This document shows, piece by piece, positions 1-7,710 of a stretch of DNA of 13,471 nt (position 1 is the stretch's first letter; each line of letters starts with the position of its first letter). The notes under the pieces were generated by a model. It saw nothing but the letters and a program-made list of their open reading frames with translations. It was not told the DNA's origin and made no database searches. Source of the stretch: Streptosporangiaceae bacterium (GTDB taxonomy: Bacteria > Actinomycetota > Actinomycetes > Streptosporangiales > Streptosporangiaceae); assembly GCA_030039095.1 (NCBI GenBank), contig JASHQP010000045.1, forward strand, positions 1 to 13,471, in the 5' to 3' direction. Both the position numbers and the translations under genes were made by a program.

Positions 1-1
1 G

Positions 2-676
2 CACGTGCGGGCGATCTACCGCTATCATCCGATGTTCGCCGGCGCCGACTTCGTCACCTACTACGGCGACGACGACGACAATCACCTGCCCGCCAGCGTC
101 GAGGGCGGGGACGTACACCCGATCGGCCACGGCACCGTGATGATCGGCATGGGCGAGCGCACCACGCCGATGGCGGTGGAGATCCTGGCCCGCGCCCTGT
201 TCGCCAGCGGCCAGGCCACGCGGGTGATCGCCGTCGAGCTGCCGCAATCGCACGCGATGATGCACCTCGACACCGCGATGACCATGATCGACCGCGGCGT
301 GTTCGTGCTCTACCCCTACTTCGACCGGAGGCTGCGCACCTGGACGGTCACACCAGGTGCCGATGAGGGCGGGCTCACCGTGATCCGCAACCACAGCCTC
401 TGGGACACCCTCGCCGCGGCGCTGGACGTCGCCGAGGTGACCGTGCTCACGACCGACGAGGACGTCAGGGCGGCGGAGCGGGAGCAGTGGGACGACGGCA
501 CCAACTACCTCGCTGTCGCGCCGGGAGTCGTCATGGGCTACGAGCGCAACGTCGCCACCAACACGATGCTGCGCAAGCACGGCATCGAGGTGATCAGCGT
601 GCCCGGCGAGGAGCTCGGCCGCGGCCGCGGCGGCCCGCGGTGCATGACCTGCCCGATCGAGCGCGACCCGGCCTGA
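2..676 (+). CDS. arcA: Arginine deiminase, C-terminal part (5' partial)
   Basis: Cytosolic enzyme that hydrolyses L-arginine to citrulline and ammonia, first step of the arginine deiminase pathway. The reading frame is open to the left edge, so the N-terminal part (including the first catalytic Asp region) lies outside the window; about 224 residues remain of a family length near 400-410. Visible active-site motifs in family order: EGGDV (catalytic Glu), GMGERTT (substrate Arg), HLDT (catalytic His and Asp) and RCMTCP near the C-terminus (nucleophilic Cys). The spacings Glu to Arg (19) and Arg to His (35) agree with what I recall of the Pseudomonas enzyme. The ornithine carbamoyltransferase gene starts 16 nt downstream, so the two form an operon. 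The GTG at position 5 is internal, not a start. Identification is secure; the missing 5' end prevents any view of its promoter. Confidence 0.95.
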   Translation, partial: HVRAIYRYHPMFAGADFVTYYGDDDDNHLPASVEGGDVHPIGHGTVMIGMGERTTPMAVEILARALFASGQATRVIAVELPQSHAMMHLDTAMTMIDRGVFVLYPYFDRRLRTWTVTPGADEGGLTVIRNHSLWDTLAAALDVAEVTVLTTDEDVRAAEREQWDDGTNYLAVAPGVVMGYERNVATNTMLRKHGIEVISVPGEELGRGRGGPRCMTCPIERDPA

Positions 677-692
677 CCGAAACGGAGAACTG

Positions 693-1697
693 ATGGACCT
701 GCACGGACGCAATCTGCTGAAGGAGATCGACTTCACCAGGCAGGAGTTCACTTACCTGGTGGACCTCGGTGACCAGCTTCGCCGGGCCAAGCAGCTGGGC
801 ATCCGCGAGCACCGGCTGGCCGGCCGGAACATCGCGCTGATCTTCGAGAAGGCCTCGACGAGGACCAGGTCCGCCTTCGAGGTCGCCGCGCACGACGAAG
901 GCGCCCACGTCACCTACATCGGGCCGGGTGAGTCACAACTCGGGTACAAGGAATCGGCCAAGGACACCGCGCGGGTGCTGGGGCGCATGTTCGACGGCAT
1001 CGAGTACCGGGGGTTCTCCCAGGACTCTGTCGAGGTTCTGGGCGCGAACGCCGGGGTGCCGGTGTGGAACGGGCTCACCGACGCGTGGCACCCCACCCAG
1101 ATGCTGGCCGACGTGCTGACGATGCGCGACCACGCGGCCAGGCCGCTGCACGAGATCTCGTTCTGCTACCTGGGCGACGGCCGGAACAACACGGCGAACT
1201 CGCTGCTGGTCACCGGCGGGCTGCTGGGTATGGACACCCGGATCTGCGCTCCGGCCGCGTTGCAGCCGTCTCCCAGGAACCAGGCGATAGCGAAGGGCCT
1301 GGCCGCCGGGTCCGGCGGCAAGGTAACCATCACCGATGACGTTCCTGCCGCGGTTCGTGGGGCCGACTTCCTCTACACCGACGTCTGGCTGTCCATGGGC
1401 GAGCCGGCCGGCGAGTGGGACAGCCGCATCGACCAGCTCATCGGCTACCAGGTGAACGCCGGCGTCATGGCGGCCACCGGCAACCCGCGCGTGAAGTTCA
1501 TGCACTGCCTGCCCGCGCTGCACAGCCGCGACACCGAGGTCGGGCAGCAGATCTACGAGAAGCGCGGGCTCGAGGCCCTCGAGGTCACCGAGGAGGTGTT
1601 CGAGTCGCCGCAGTCGGTCGTCTTCGACCAGGCGGCCAACCGGATGCCCACGATCAAGGCCGTCATGGTCGCAACCATCGGAAACCAGGCGGCCTGA
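693..1697 (+). CDS. arcB: Ornithine carbamoyltransferase, catabolic type
   Basis: Converts citrulline plus phosphate to ornithine and carbamoyl phosphate when working catabolically after arginine deiminase. The 334-residue product has the carbamoyl-phosphate motif STRTR (residues 55-59, in FEKASTRTR), HPTQ (133-136), the ornithine-loop DVWLSMGE (230-237) and the HCLPA active-site motif (271-275). The [17 protein letters not shown] stretch and the length match ArcB-type rather than short anabolic ArgF enzymes. ATG 693 is preceded by GGAG at 684-687. It lies 16 nt after arcA and 8 nt before the usp gene, so one transcript is likely. ArcB versus ArgF is inferred from context and length; the enzymatic family itself is clear. 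No carbamate kinase gene follows. Confidence 0.94.
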   Translation: MDLHGRNLLKEIDFTRQEFTYLVDLGDQLRRAKQLGIREHRLAGRNIALIFEKASTRTRSAFEVAAHDEGAHVTYIGPGESQLGYKESAKDTARVLGRMFDGIEYRGFSQDSVEVLGANAGVPVWNGLTDAWHPTQMLADVLTMRDHAARPLHEISFCYLGDGRNNTANSLLVTGGLLGMDTRICAPAALQPSPRNQAIAKGLAAGSGGKVTITDDVPAAVRGADFLYTDVWLSMGEPAGEWDSRIDQLIGYQVNAGVMAATGNPRVKFMHCLPALHSRDTEVGQQIYEKRGLEALEVTEEVFESPQSVVFDQAANRMPTIKAVMVATIGNQAA

Positions 1698-1705
1698 GGA
1701 GAGAG

Positions 1706-2155
1706 ATGAGCGGATCAACCGACGACCAGCACCGCATCGTGGTCGGAGTCGACGACTCGGAGGGCTCGAAGAACGCCCTGCGCTGGGCCGCCAGGCAGGC
1801 CGAGTTCACCGGGGCCGCGCTGGAGGTCGTCACCGGCTGGGACTACCCGGCGTTCTTCGGCTTTGCGCCGGCCATTCCCGACGACATCGACTTCGGCCAT
1901 GCCGCCGAGCTGGCTCAGAACCAGGCGCTCGACGACGTCTTCGGCTCCGATCGCCCGGCCCGGCTGGAAACCCGGGTGGTATCCCGGCATCCGGCGCTGG
2001 CCCTGGTCGAGGCGTCGGAAGGGGCCGATCTGCTCGTGGTGGGCTCCCGGGGGTACGGCGGCTTCGCCGACGCGCTGCTCGGCTCGGTCAGCACGTACTG
2101 CGTTCACCACGCGCACTGCCCGGTCACGGTCATCCGCCCAGACCACCACGACTGA
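1706..2155 (+). CDS. Universal stress protein, single UspA domain
   Basis: A 149-residue single-domain Usp protein, cytosolic, ATP-binding type. The N-terminal strand IVVGVDDS carries the adenine-contacting Asp, and the C-terminal signature G-x2-G-x9-G-S is exact (G113, G116, G126-S127, in VVGSRGYGG and LLGSV), followed by PVTVI, the last strand. ATG 1706 was chosen because GAGGAGAGAG immediately precedes it and the fold begins a few residues later; the same frame is open far upstream but overlaps arcB. Eight nt after arcB, so it is probably the third gene of the arc operon, in the place where carbamate kinase often stands. Usp proteins are typical members of hypoxia/dormancy regulons in actinobacteria, which fits the rest of the island. 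Its partner or exact role cannot be read from sequence. Confidence 0.92.
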   Translation: MSGSTDDQHRIVVGVDDSEGSKNALRWAARQAEFTGAALEVVTGWDYPAFFGFAPAIPDDIDFGHAAELAQNQALDDVFGSDRPARLETRVVSRHPALALVEASEGADLLVVGSRGYGGFADALLGSVSTYCVHHAHCPVTVIRPDHHD

Positions 2156-2183
2156 CGGGTGAGAGGACAACCCCTGGCCCGAT

Positions 2184-2202
2184 CCCCGGACTGGCTTCGG
2201 GG
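2184..2202 (+). terminator. Weak hairpin downstream of usp
   Basis: CCCCGGA (2184-2190) can pair with TTCGGGG (2196-2202) across a 5-nt loop, with one G-U pair. It sits 28 nt after the usp stop and has no T-run, as is common for actinobacterial terminators. Plausible end of the arcA-arcB-usp transcript, but the stem is short. Confidence 0.35.
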
Positions 2203-2219
2203 TCACATGCTGCGCACTA

Positions 2220-2254
2220 GGGCCTGAGGTCCATGTCAACCGGGTCCTGAGTCC
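2220..2254. promoter_or_regulatory. Tandem DosR/DevR-like palindromes upstream of the STAS-PAS gene
   Basis: Two 13-bp imperfect palindromes: GGGCC-TGA-GGTCC at 2220-2232 and GGGTC-CTG-AGTCC at 2242-2254. Their centres are 22 bp apart, about two helical turns. Both fit GGGNC-N3-RGTCC, the core of the mycobacterial DosR/DevR box (GGGACTTTAGTCC type). A third, weaker copy GGACC-AGG-AGTCC lies at 2293-2305, next to the expected -35 region of the promoter at 2326-2331. The motif match is read directly; binding by a DosR-type regulator is inferred. Confidence 0.55.
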
Positions 2255-2325
2255 TCCGGCCGGTGTCGGCCGACGGGTCACCGGAACCGGCGGGACCAGG
2301 AGTCCGGCGGCTGCGCTGATCGACG

Positions 2326-2331
2326 TAGAAT
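2326..2331 (+). promoter_or_regulatory. -10 element of the STAS-PAS gene
   Basis: TAGAAT differs from TATAAT at one base and lies 40 nt before the ATG at 2372, giving a predicted leader of roughly 33 nt. No good -35 hexamer is seen 17 nt upstream (around 2303-2308), as expected of an activator-dependent promoter; the weak palindrome at 2293-2305 overlaps that position. Confidence 0.45.
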
Positions 2332-2371
2332 CTGCGCCACGTGCCAGTCACCGCTGGAGAGGATCTTGTCG

Positions 2372-3436
2372 ATGAGCTCTCCGTTTCCGGTGCAGTGGTC
2401 GGGCCAGCAGGCGATCGTGAGCTTGCCTGAGCACGTCGACGTGACCAACGTTGCCCAGCTCCGCGAGCAACTGCTGTCGCTGATAAACCGCGGGGCAGCC
2501 GTGCTGGTCGCCGACATGACCGCCACCGCGTCGTGCGATCACGCGGCCATGGACGCGATCGCGCGGGCTTACCAGCGCGCGGTTGTCAGCGGCACGCAGC
2601 TGAGGCTCGTGGTCGCCGCACCGGTCGTCCGCAGCGTGCTCGGCATCGAAGGAATCGATCGGCTGGTCTCGATCTATCCCACGGTGGCTGCGGCGCTCGC
2701 GGCCGGAACGCCGCGGACGGAGCGCAGCGCTTCCGCCGACGGGCCAGGGCCGGGCAGCACACGGCCGCCGATCGCGCCTTCAGATGCGGCCAGCCGGGCC
2801 ATCACCCCGGCCGTGCTGTGGCAGCTCGTCGACGCGCTCGGCGACGGGCTGGTGCTGACCGACCATGACGGCGGCATCGTCCTGGCCAACCGGCGGTGCG
2901 TGGAGATGTTCGGCTACGAGCACACCGAACTGGTCGGCCGCCCGGTCGAGACCCTCGTTCCGCCCGCCTTGCGAGCAGCCCACCAGGGGTACCGTGCCGC
3001 CTACGCGCGGGCTCCCCAGGCGAGGCCGATGGGCGATCGCGCCCGGCTGGTCGTGCTGCGCAAGGACGGATCCACACTGCCGGTGGAGATCAGCCTGACC
3101 CCGGTACCGACGGCGACAGGCCACTTCGTTCTCGCGGTGATCCGGGATGCAACACAGACCCGGCGCCGGGAGGACCTTGCGGAGCTGGCCCGCACGGCCG
3201 TCGAGGAGCATACCCGCCGTAACCAGGAACTGCTCGACCGAGTCGCCCAGAGCCTGTTCCGGGTCGGACTCAGCCTTCAGGCCGCGGCCGACTTGCCCAG
3301 CGAGCTGGCCCGCGAGCGCATCACGGAGGCGGTGCGGGAACTGGACGAGACGATCCACGATATTCGCGGCTATGCCTTCGCCCCGCCCGGGCCCGGCCTC
3401 CCACCGGATCCTGCGTCGTCGAACGGCGAAGCATGA
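2372..3436 (+). CDS. STAS-PAS protein with a degenerate DevS-like dimerisation domain (no kinase core)
   Basis: A 354-residue soluble protein in three parts. Residues about 5-110 form a STAS domain; where anti-sigma antagonists have a phosphorylatable Ser after CD, this one reads ASCDHAAM with His57. Residues about 144-270 form a PAS sensor domain (DGLVLTDHDGGIVLANRR ... RKDGSTLPVEISLTP). Residues about 284-335 resemble the dimerisation helices of DevS/DosT-type histidine kinases (family pattern DLHD.VIQRLFA.GLSLQ), here ELLDRVAQSLFRVGLSLQ, so Leu288 (codon CTC) replaces the phospho-acceptor His. The protein stops soon after LDETIHDIRGYAF, with no HATPase domain. It therefore cannot autophosphorylate and may be a dimerising sensor or a decoy partner for a true DevS-type kinase. 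ATG 2372 is preferred over TTG 2366 because GGAGAGGA (2356-2363) is then 8 nt away. Its last 67 bp overlap the convergent SRPBCC gene. Confidence 0.85.
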   Translation: MSSPFPVQWSGQQAIVSLPEHVDVTNVAQLREQLLSLINRGAAVLVADMTATASCDHAAMDAIARAYQRAVVSGTQLRLVVAAPVVRSVLGIEGIDRLVSIYPTVAAALAAGTPRTERSASADGPGPGSTRPPIAPSDAASRAITPAVLWQLVDALGDGLVLTDHDGGIVLANRRCVEMFGYEHTELVGRPVETLVPPALRAAHQGYRAAYARAPQARPMGDRARLVVLRKDGSTLPVEISLTPVPTATGHFVLAVIRDATQTRRREDLAELARTAVEEHTRRNQELLDRVAQSLFRVGLSLQAAADLPSELARERITEAVRELDETIHDIRGYAFAPPGPGLPPDPASSNGEA

Positions 3437-3915
3437 CCGCCATCACCCCCGGCTAGGGGCACGTCCGGTGAGCCGGAAATGCCGGTGGCCAGGCGGCCAA
3501 GAAAGTTCCGGATGGTCGCGGCGGCAACGCGATGCAAGGCCGCGCGGTCGAGCGCGGTGCCGAGCGGGCCGAACGGCGGCCGGTAAACACCGGCCAGCAC
3601 CAGCAACGTAGTCCGGTCCGACGCCGGGACGAGCGTGATGTCGGCATCCAGGGATGGGAAAAGCATGCCACCAGGTCCGGATGCCTCCCAGCGGATAGCG
3701 AAGCCGACGTGGCCGCCGGCCTCGCCGAGCGGGCGCACGTGCACCCGCACCACCTTGTACAGGCCCAGCGCGCCGACGCGCGCCTGGCCCGTGATGCCCT
3801 CACCATAGGCGTCTTCCGACGCGCTTTGCAGGAGATCGTTCCTGGTGAGGTCCGCCAGCCTGGCCCGGGCGGCAGCGAAGCTGACGTCCAGCACCACCTC
3901 GTCGCCGACGAACAT
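3370..3915 (-). CDS. SRPBCC-like protein of unknown ligand
   Basis: A 181-residue soluble protein. The alternating strands (GLYKVVRVHVRPL, HVGFAIRWEASG, DADITLVPAS, TTLLVLAGVY) followed by a C-terminal amphipathic helix (HRVAAATIRNFLGRLA) match the helix-grip layout of SRPBCC/polyketide-cyclase-like proteins. The last 30 or so residues are Gly/Pro-rich and probably disordered; that part overlaps the 3' end of the convergent STAS-PAS gene. ATG 3915 is the only start, since an in-frame stop lies five codons upstream; no clear Shine-Dalgarno is present. Two DosR-like palindromes lie 38 to 71 bp upstream of the start on its own strand, so it is probably a member of the same regulon as xfp and ackA, which precede it. 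Ligand and function are not recognisable. Confidence 0.72.
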   Translation of the reverse strand: MFVGDEVVLDVSFAAARARLADLTRNDLLQSASEDAYGEGITGQARVGALGLYKVVRVHVRPLGEAGGHVGFAIRWEASGPGGMLFPSLDADITLVPASDRTTLLVLAGVYRPPFGPLGTALDRAALHRVAAATIRNFLGRLATGISGSPDVPLAGGDGGHASPFDDAGSGGRPGPGGAKA

Positions 3916-3952
3916 GCGTGCAGTGAATCAGGCCGGGCGGCTGGGTGAAAGA

Positions 3953-3986
3953 GGACTCTGGTCCCGATCTTGCTGTCATAAGTCCC
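3953..3986 (-). promoter_or_regulatory. Tandem DosR/DevR-like boxes upstream of the SRPBCC gene
   Basis: On the - strand, 3965 to 3953 reads GGGAC-CAG-AGTCC, a perfect match to the ten fixed positions of the DosR-type core. From 3986 to 3974 the - strand reads GGGAC-TTA-TGACA, with one perfect half-site and one decayed half. Centres are 21 bp apart. No convincing -10 hexamer is seen between the boxes and the ATG at 3915. The boxes lie in the 104-bp gap between ackA and the SRPBCC gene, so they would give the SRPBCC gene its own promoter. Confidence 0.55.
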
Positions 3987-4019
3987 TCACGGGAACGGCC
4001 CCGCGAGACGCTGGGCGGG

Positions 4020-5159
4020 TCACGTTGCGGCAGACATGTCGTGCAGGATGCCTCGCACCTCCGCCGCGATCTGCTTGTCCTCGCGGGCGGCGATGACGAA
4101 CGCCTGGACGGCCGCGCCATCGGGGCTGATGAGCCGGTCGCCGGCGCCGGCCGTGTTGCGGCGCGGCTCGCTGGTGACGCCGAGGAACCCCAGGCCGTCC
4201 ATGGCGCGCTCACGGATCTCGGCCGAGTTCTCGCCGACGCCGCCGGTGAAGGCCAGCAGGTCGATGCCGCCCATGGCGGCGGCCATTGCGGCGATGCCGG
4301 CGCGCAGCCGGTGCAGGTACACGTCGCGGGCCAGCAGGGCCCGAGGGTCCCCGGCGGCAGCGCGGGCCAGGATCTGCCGCATGTCCGCGGTGCCGGCCAG
4401 GCCGTAGAGCCCGGACCGGTATTCCAGGGTGGCGGCCAGCTCGGCCGGGGGTGTCCCGGCGTGCTGTTCCAGCCACAGCACCAGGCCGGGGTCGACCGCA
4501 CCGGACCGGGTGGCCATGACCAGGCCGTCCAGTGGGGTGAACCCCATCGTGGTGTCCACCGACCGGCCGCCGGAGATGGCGGCCAGCGACGCCCCGGCGC
4601 CCAGATGACAGCTGACCAGCCGCGGCCGCCCCTGCCCGTCCCCGCGCCCCTGCGCGTCCCCGCATGTCAGGCCGGCCAGGTCCGCGGCACGGCGGGCGAT
4701 CCAGGCGTGGGACAGGCCGTGGAACCCGTAGCGGCGCAGGGCCCAGCGCTCCCGCCACTCCGGAGGCAAGGCGAAGGTCGCGGCGCAGTCGGGGATGGTG
4801 GCGTGAAACGCGGTGTCGAAGCAGGCGATGGCCGGCACGCCGGGAAGCGCCGCCTGCACGGCATCCAGCGCCGCGAGCGACTTGGGCTGGTGCAGCGGCG
4901 CCAGGTCGGTCAGCGCATCCAGCCGCTGCCTTACGGCGGGATCGATCACCACGGGCGCCCTGAAGATGGTGCCGCCGTGCACGATGCGGTGGCCTGCGGC
5001 GTCGACCTGCCCGAACGACTCCAGGGCGGCTTCAACGGCCGCCTGATCGGCGGTGCCCCGCGGGGCGGGCAGGTCCGCCGTGCCGGCGATCTCGTCCCCG
5101 TCGCCGAGGACCCGCAGCTTGAGGCTGCTCGACCCGGCGTTCACCACCAGAATGCGCAA
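4020..5159 (-). CDS. ackA: Acetate kinase
   Basis: Transfers phosphate between acetyl phosphate and ADP, giving acetate and ATP. At 379 residues it is near the usual 390-400. The ASKHA-fold motifs are all present: VVNAGSSSLK (5-14), AGHRIVHGG (55-63), catalytic Asp115 in FDTAFH, RYGFHGLSH (143-151), HLGAGASLAAI (from 185), the DTTMGFTPLDG and ATRSGAVDPG stretches, and FTGGVGENSAEIRE. A 12-residue extension GDAQGRGDGQGR (167-178) is encoded by an 18-bp tandem duplication. The start is TTG at 5159: an in-frame stop lies two codons upstream, and any later start would remove the first strand; AGGTGA precedes it. It follows xfp by 51 nt on the same strand, so the acetyl phosphate made by phosphoketolase is converted to ATP by its operon partner. 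Confidence 0.96.
   Translation of the reverse strand: MRILVVNAGSSSLKLRVLGDGDEIAGTADLPAPRGTADQAAVEAALESFGQVDAAGHRIVHGGTIFRAPVVIDPAVRQRLDALTDLAPLHQPKSLAALDAVQAALPGVPAIACFDTAFHATIPDCAATFALPPEWRERWALRRYGFHGLSHAWIARRAADLAGLTCGDAQGRGDGQGRPRLVSCHLGAGASLAAISGGRSVDTTMGFTPLDGLVMATRSGAVDPGLVLWLEQHAGTPPAELAATLEYRSGLYGLAGTADMRQILARAAAGDPRALLARDVYLHRLRAGIAAMAAAMGGIDLLAFTGGVGENSAEIRERAMDGLGFLGVTSEPRRNTAGAGDRLISPDGAAVQAFVIAAREDKQIAAEVRGILHDMSAAT
4628..4663 (-). repeat. 18-bp tandem duplication inside ackA
   Basis: GCCCCTGCCCGTCCCCGC (4628-4645) is repeated with one mismatch at 4646-4663. On the coding strand it encodes two copies of GD(A/G)QGR in a loop just before the HLGAGAS strand of acetate kinase. The length is a multiple of three, so the frame is kept. 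Confidence 0.75.
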
Positions 5160-5210
5160 CGTGTCACCTGCGCCGGGCGGTAATCCGGGTGCCGCGGGAC
5201 GCGGCGGGAG

Positions 5211-7577
5211 CTAGTACGGCCATGTCCAGTCCCGGATCTCGGGAATGTCCTCGCCTTCGGCCCGGGTCCAGGCGCGGGCGCGGATTCGCTGGTCGGTCAT
5301 CAGCTGCCGCACGTGGCCGGCCCGTGAGGCCAGACCCGGAACCCGGTCGATGACGTCGATGACCAGATGGTAGCGGTCCGCGTCGTTCAGCATCACCATG
5401 TCGAACGGCGTGGTGGTGGTGCCTTCCTCTTTGTACCCGCGTACGTGCAAGTCAGCGTGATTGTTCCGCCGGTAGGTGAGCCGGTGGATCAGCCACGGGT
5501 AACCGTGGTAGGCGAAGATCACCGGCCGGCTGCTCGTGAACAGCGCGTCGAACTCCGCGTCAGACATGCCGTGCGGGTGCTCGGTCTCCGGCTGCAGCCG
5601 CATCAGGTCGACCACGTTGACGACCCGGACCTTCAGCTCCGGGAGATGCTCGCGCAGCAGCGACACGGCGGCCAGGGTTTCCAGCGTGGGGATGTCCCCG
5701 GCGCACGCCATGACCACGTCTGGTTCGCCGCCGTCGTCGTTGGAGGCCCACTCCCAGATCCCGGCGCCGCGGGTGCAGTGGATGACCGCGTCGTCCATGG
5801 GCAGCCAGTCCAGCTGAGGCTGCTTGCCGGCCACGATCACGTTCACGTAGTGGCGGGACCGCAGGCAATGATCGGCGACCGACAGCAGGCAGTTGGCGTC
5901 CGGCGGCAGGTAGACCCGGATCACCTCGGCCTTCTTGTTCATCACGTGGTCGATGAACCCGGGGTCCTGGTGAGAGAACCCGTTGTGGTCCTGCCGCCAT
6001 ACCAGCGAGGACAGCAGGTAGTTCAGCGAGGCGATCGGCCGCCGCCACGGGATGGTCCGGCTGACCTTGAGCCACTTGGCGTGCTGGTTGAACATCGAGT
6101 CGACGATGTGGATGAACGCCTCGTAGCAGTTGAACAGCCCGTGCCTGCCGGTGAGCAGGTAACCCTCCAGCCAGCCCTCGCACAGGTGCTCGCTGAGCGC
6201 CTCCATCACCCGGCCCGCCGGGGCCAGGTGATCGTCTCCGGGGCGGATCTCCCCGTCGAACTGCCGGTCGGTCACGTCGAACACGTCCTGCAGCCGGTTG
6301 GAGGCGGTCTCGTCCGGGCCGAACAACCGGAAGCTGGCCGGGTTGGCCGCGATCACGTCGCGCAGCCACCGGCCGAGCACGCGGGTGCCCTCGGTGAAGG
6401 TGGCGCCCGGCCTGGGTACCTCGACGGCGTAGTTCCGGAATTCCGGCAGATTGAGCTCGCGCAGCAGCAAGCCCCCGTTGGAGTGCGGGTTGGCGCTCAT
6501 CCGCCGGTAGTCCCGCGGTGGCAGCGCGGCCAGCTCCGGGATCGGTGCCCCGTCCGGCCCGAACAGCTCGCCGGGCCGGTAGGAGCGCATCCACTCCTCC
6601 AGCAGCCGCAGGTGCTCTGGGTTCGTACGTACCTCGGCGAGGGGCACCTGGTGCGCCCGCCACGTGCCTTCCACCCGGACCCCGTCGACCATCTTCGGCC
6701 CGGTCCAGCCCTTCGGGGTGCGCAGCACGATCATCGGCCACTTGGGCCTTGTTGCGTCGCCCGAGTCGCGTGCGTGCTGCTGGATGGCGTGGATCTCCTG
6801 CACGCAGGCGTCCAGGGCGGCAGCGAACTGCTGGTGCACCTGCGGCGGGTCGTCCCCGGCCACGATGCGGACATGATGCCCGTAGCCCTCGAGCAGCGAG
6901 ACAAGCTCGGCTTCGGGGATGCGGGCCAGCACGGTCGGATTGGCTATCTTGTACCCGTTCAGGTGCAAGATCGGCAGCACAGCCCCGTCGGTGACCGGGT
7001 CGAGGAACTTGTTGGAATGCCACGAGGTGGCCAGCGGCCCGGTTTCCGCCTCGCCGTCCCCGACCACGCACGCGGCGATCAGATCCGGGTTGTCGAACAC
7101 CGCTCCGTACGCGTGCGCGAGAGCGTACCCGAGCTCACCGCCCTCGTGAATCGACCCAGGGGTCTCCGGGGCGGCATGAGACGGGATACCGCCGGGGAAA
7201 GAGAACTGGCGGAACAGCCGCTGCATACCCGCCGCGTCCCGGGTGATGTGCGGGTACAGCTCGGTGTAGGTGCCTTCCAGCCACGCGTTGGCCACCACCG
7301 CTGGCCCACCGTGCCCGGGACCGGTGATGAAGATCATGTCCAGGTCCCAGTTGCGGATCACCCGGTTCAGGTGAGCGTAGATGAGGTTGAGGCCCGGGGT
7401 CGTGCCCCAGTGCCCGAGCAGCCGCGGCTTGATGTGCTCCGGCCGCAGCGGCTCGGTCAGCAGCGGGTTGTCCATGAGGTAGATCTGGCCGACGGAAAGG
7501 TAGTTGGCCGCCCGCCAGTAGCTGTCCAGCGTCCCGGCCTCGGCGTCGGTCAGCGTGGGCGCCTGCGTGGTCGTCAT
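5211..7577 (-). CDS. xfp: Xylulose-5-phosphate/fructose-6-phosphate phosphoketolase
   Basis: TPP-dependent enzyme that cleaves xylulose 5-phosphate (and often fructose 6-phosphate) with phosphate, yielding acetyl phosphate plus glyceraldehyde 3-phosphate (or erythrose 4-phosphate). The 788-residue length matches the family. Signature stretches include GHWGTTPG (55-62), GPGHGGPA (86-93), [19 protein letters not shown] (133-151), the TPP/Mg motif [10 protein letters not shown] (173-182), [30 protein letters not shown] and PDANCLLSV. The frame is open 159 nt further upstream, but those codons run through the terminator hairpin at 7647-7674 and are Pro/Gly-rich; ATG 7577 with GGGGA just upstream is the natural start. 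Operon with ackA. No DosR-like box is seen directly upstream, so it may depend on read-through from the membrane-protein gene or on an unrecognised promoter. Confidence 0.96.
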   Translation of the reverse strand: MTTTQAPTLTDAEAGTLDSYWRAANYLSVGQIYLMDNPLLTEPLRPEHIKPRLLGHWGTTPGLNLIYAHLNRVIRNWDLDMIFITGPGHGGPAVVANAWLEGTYTELYPHITRDAAGMQRLFRQFSFPGGIPSHAAPETPGSIHEGGELGYALAHAYGAVFDNPDLIAACVVGDGEAETGPLATSWHSNKFLDPVTDGAVLPILHLNGYKIANPTVLARIPEAELVSLLEGYGHHVRIVAGDDPPQVHQQFAAALDACVQEIHAIQQHARDSGDATRPKWPMIVLRTPKGWTGPKMVDGVRVEGTWRAHQVPLAEVRTNPEHLRLLEEWMRSYRPGELFGPDGAPIPELAALPPRDYRRMSANPHSNGGLLLRELNLPEFRNYAVEVPRPGATFTEGTRVLGRWLRDVIAANPASFRLFGPDETASNRLQDVFDVTDRQFDGEIRPGDDHLAPAGRVMEALSEHLCEGWLEGYLLTGRHGLFNCYEAFIHIVDSMFNQHAKWLKVSRTIPWRRPIASLNYLLSSLVWRQDHNGFSHQDPGFIDHVMNKKAEVIRVYLPPDANCLLSVADHCLRSRHYVNVIVAGKQPQLDWLPMDDAVIHCTRGAGIWEWASNDDGGEPDVVMACAGDIPTLETLAAVSLLREHLPELKVRVVNVVDLMRLQPETEHPHGMSDAEFDALFTSSRPVIFAYHGYPWLIHRLTYRRNNHADLHVRGYKEEGTTTTPFDMVMLNDADRYHLVIDVIDRVPGLASRAGHVRQLMTDQRIRARAWTRAEGEDIPEIRDWTWPY

Positions 7578-7646
7578 CTCGGTCCCCGGTCCGGTCGGCT
7601 GCTGGGCGTGTTCCCTATGCAACCACTCCCGCCCCTGCCCGAGGTG

Positions 7647-7674
7647 GGGCGGCCCTCCCGCAGGAGGGCCGCCC
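7647..7674 (-). terminator. Strong hairpin between the membrane-protein gene and xfp
   Basis: A perfect 12-bp inverted repeat, GGGCGGCCCTCC (7647-7658) and GGAGGGCCGCCC (7663-7674), separated by CGCA. It starts 36 nt after the membrane-protein stop and ends about 70 nt before the xfp start. No T-run follows on the - strand. Likely a terminator or a partial terminator/processing site that sets the ratio between the membrane protein and xfp-ackA. Confidence 0.65.
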
Positions 7675-7710
7675 GGTTGTCGCGGTTCGGGAGTGCTGTT
7701 GCGCAGGTGT

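Noticed and set aside
933..1718. Open frame of 261 codons on the - strand, antisense to arcB
   Set aside because: Shadow of the third-position GC bias; arcB motifs are all on the + strand.
3945..5183. Open frame of 412 codons on the + strand, antisense to ackA
   Set aside because: Same third-position GC effect; no family-like sequence, and acetate kinase on the other strand is complete.
7578..7646. DosR-like box directly upstream of xfp
   Set aside because: The gap contains GGACC and GGGACC on the - strand but as direct repeats, not in the palindromic arrangement with AGTCC/GGTCC.
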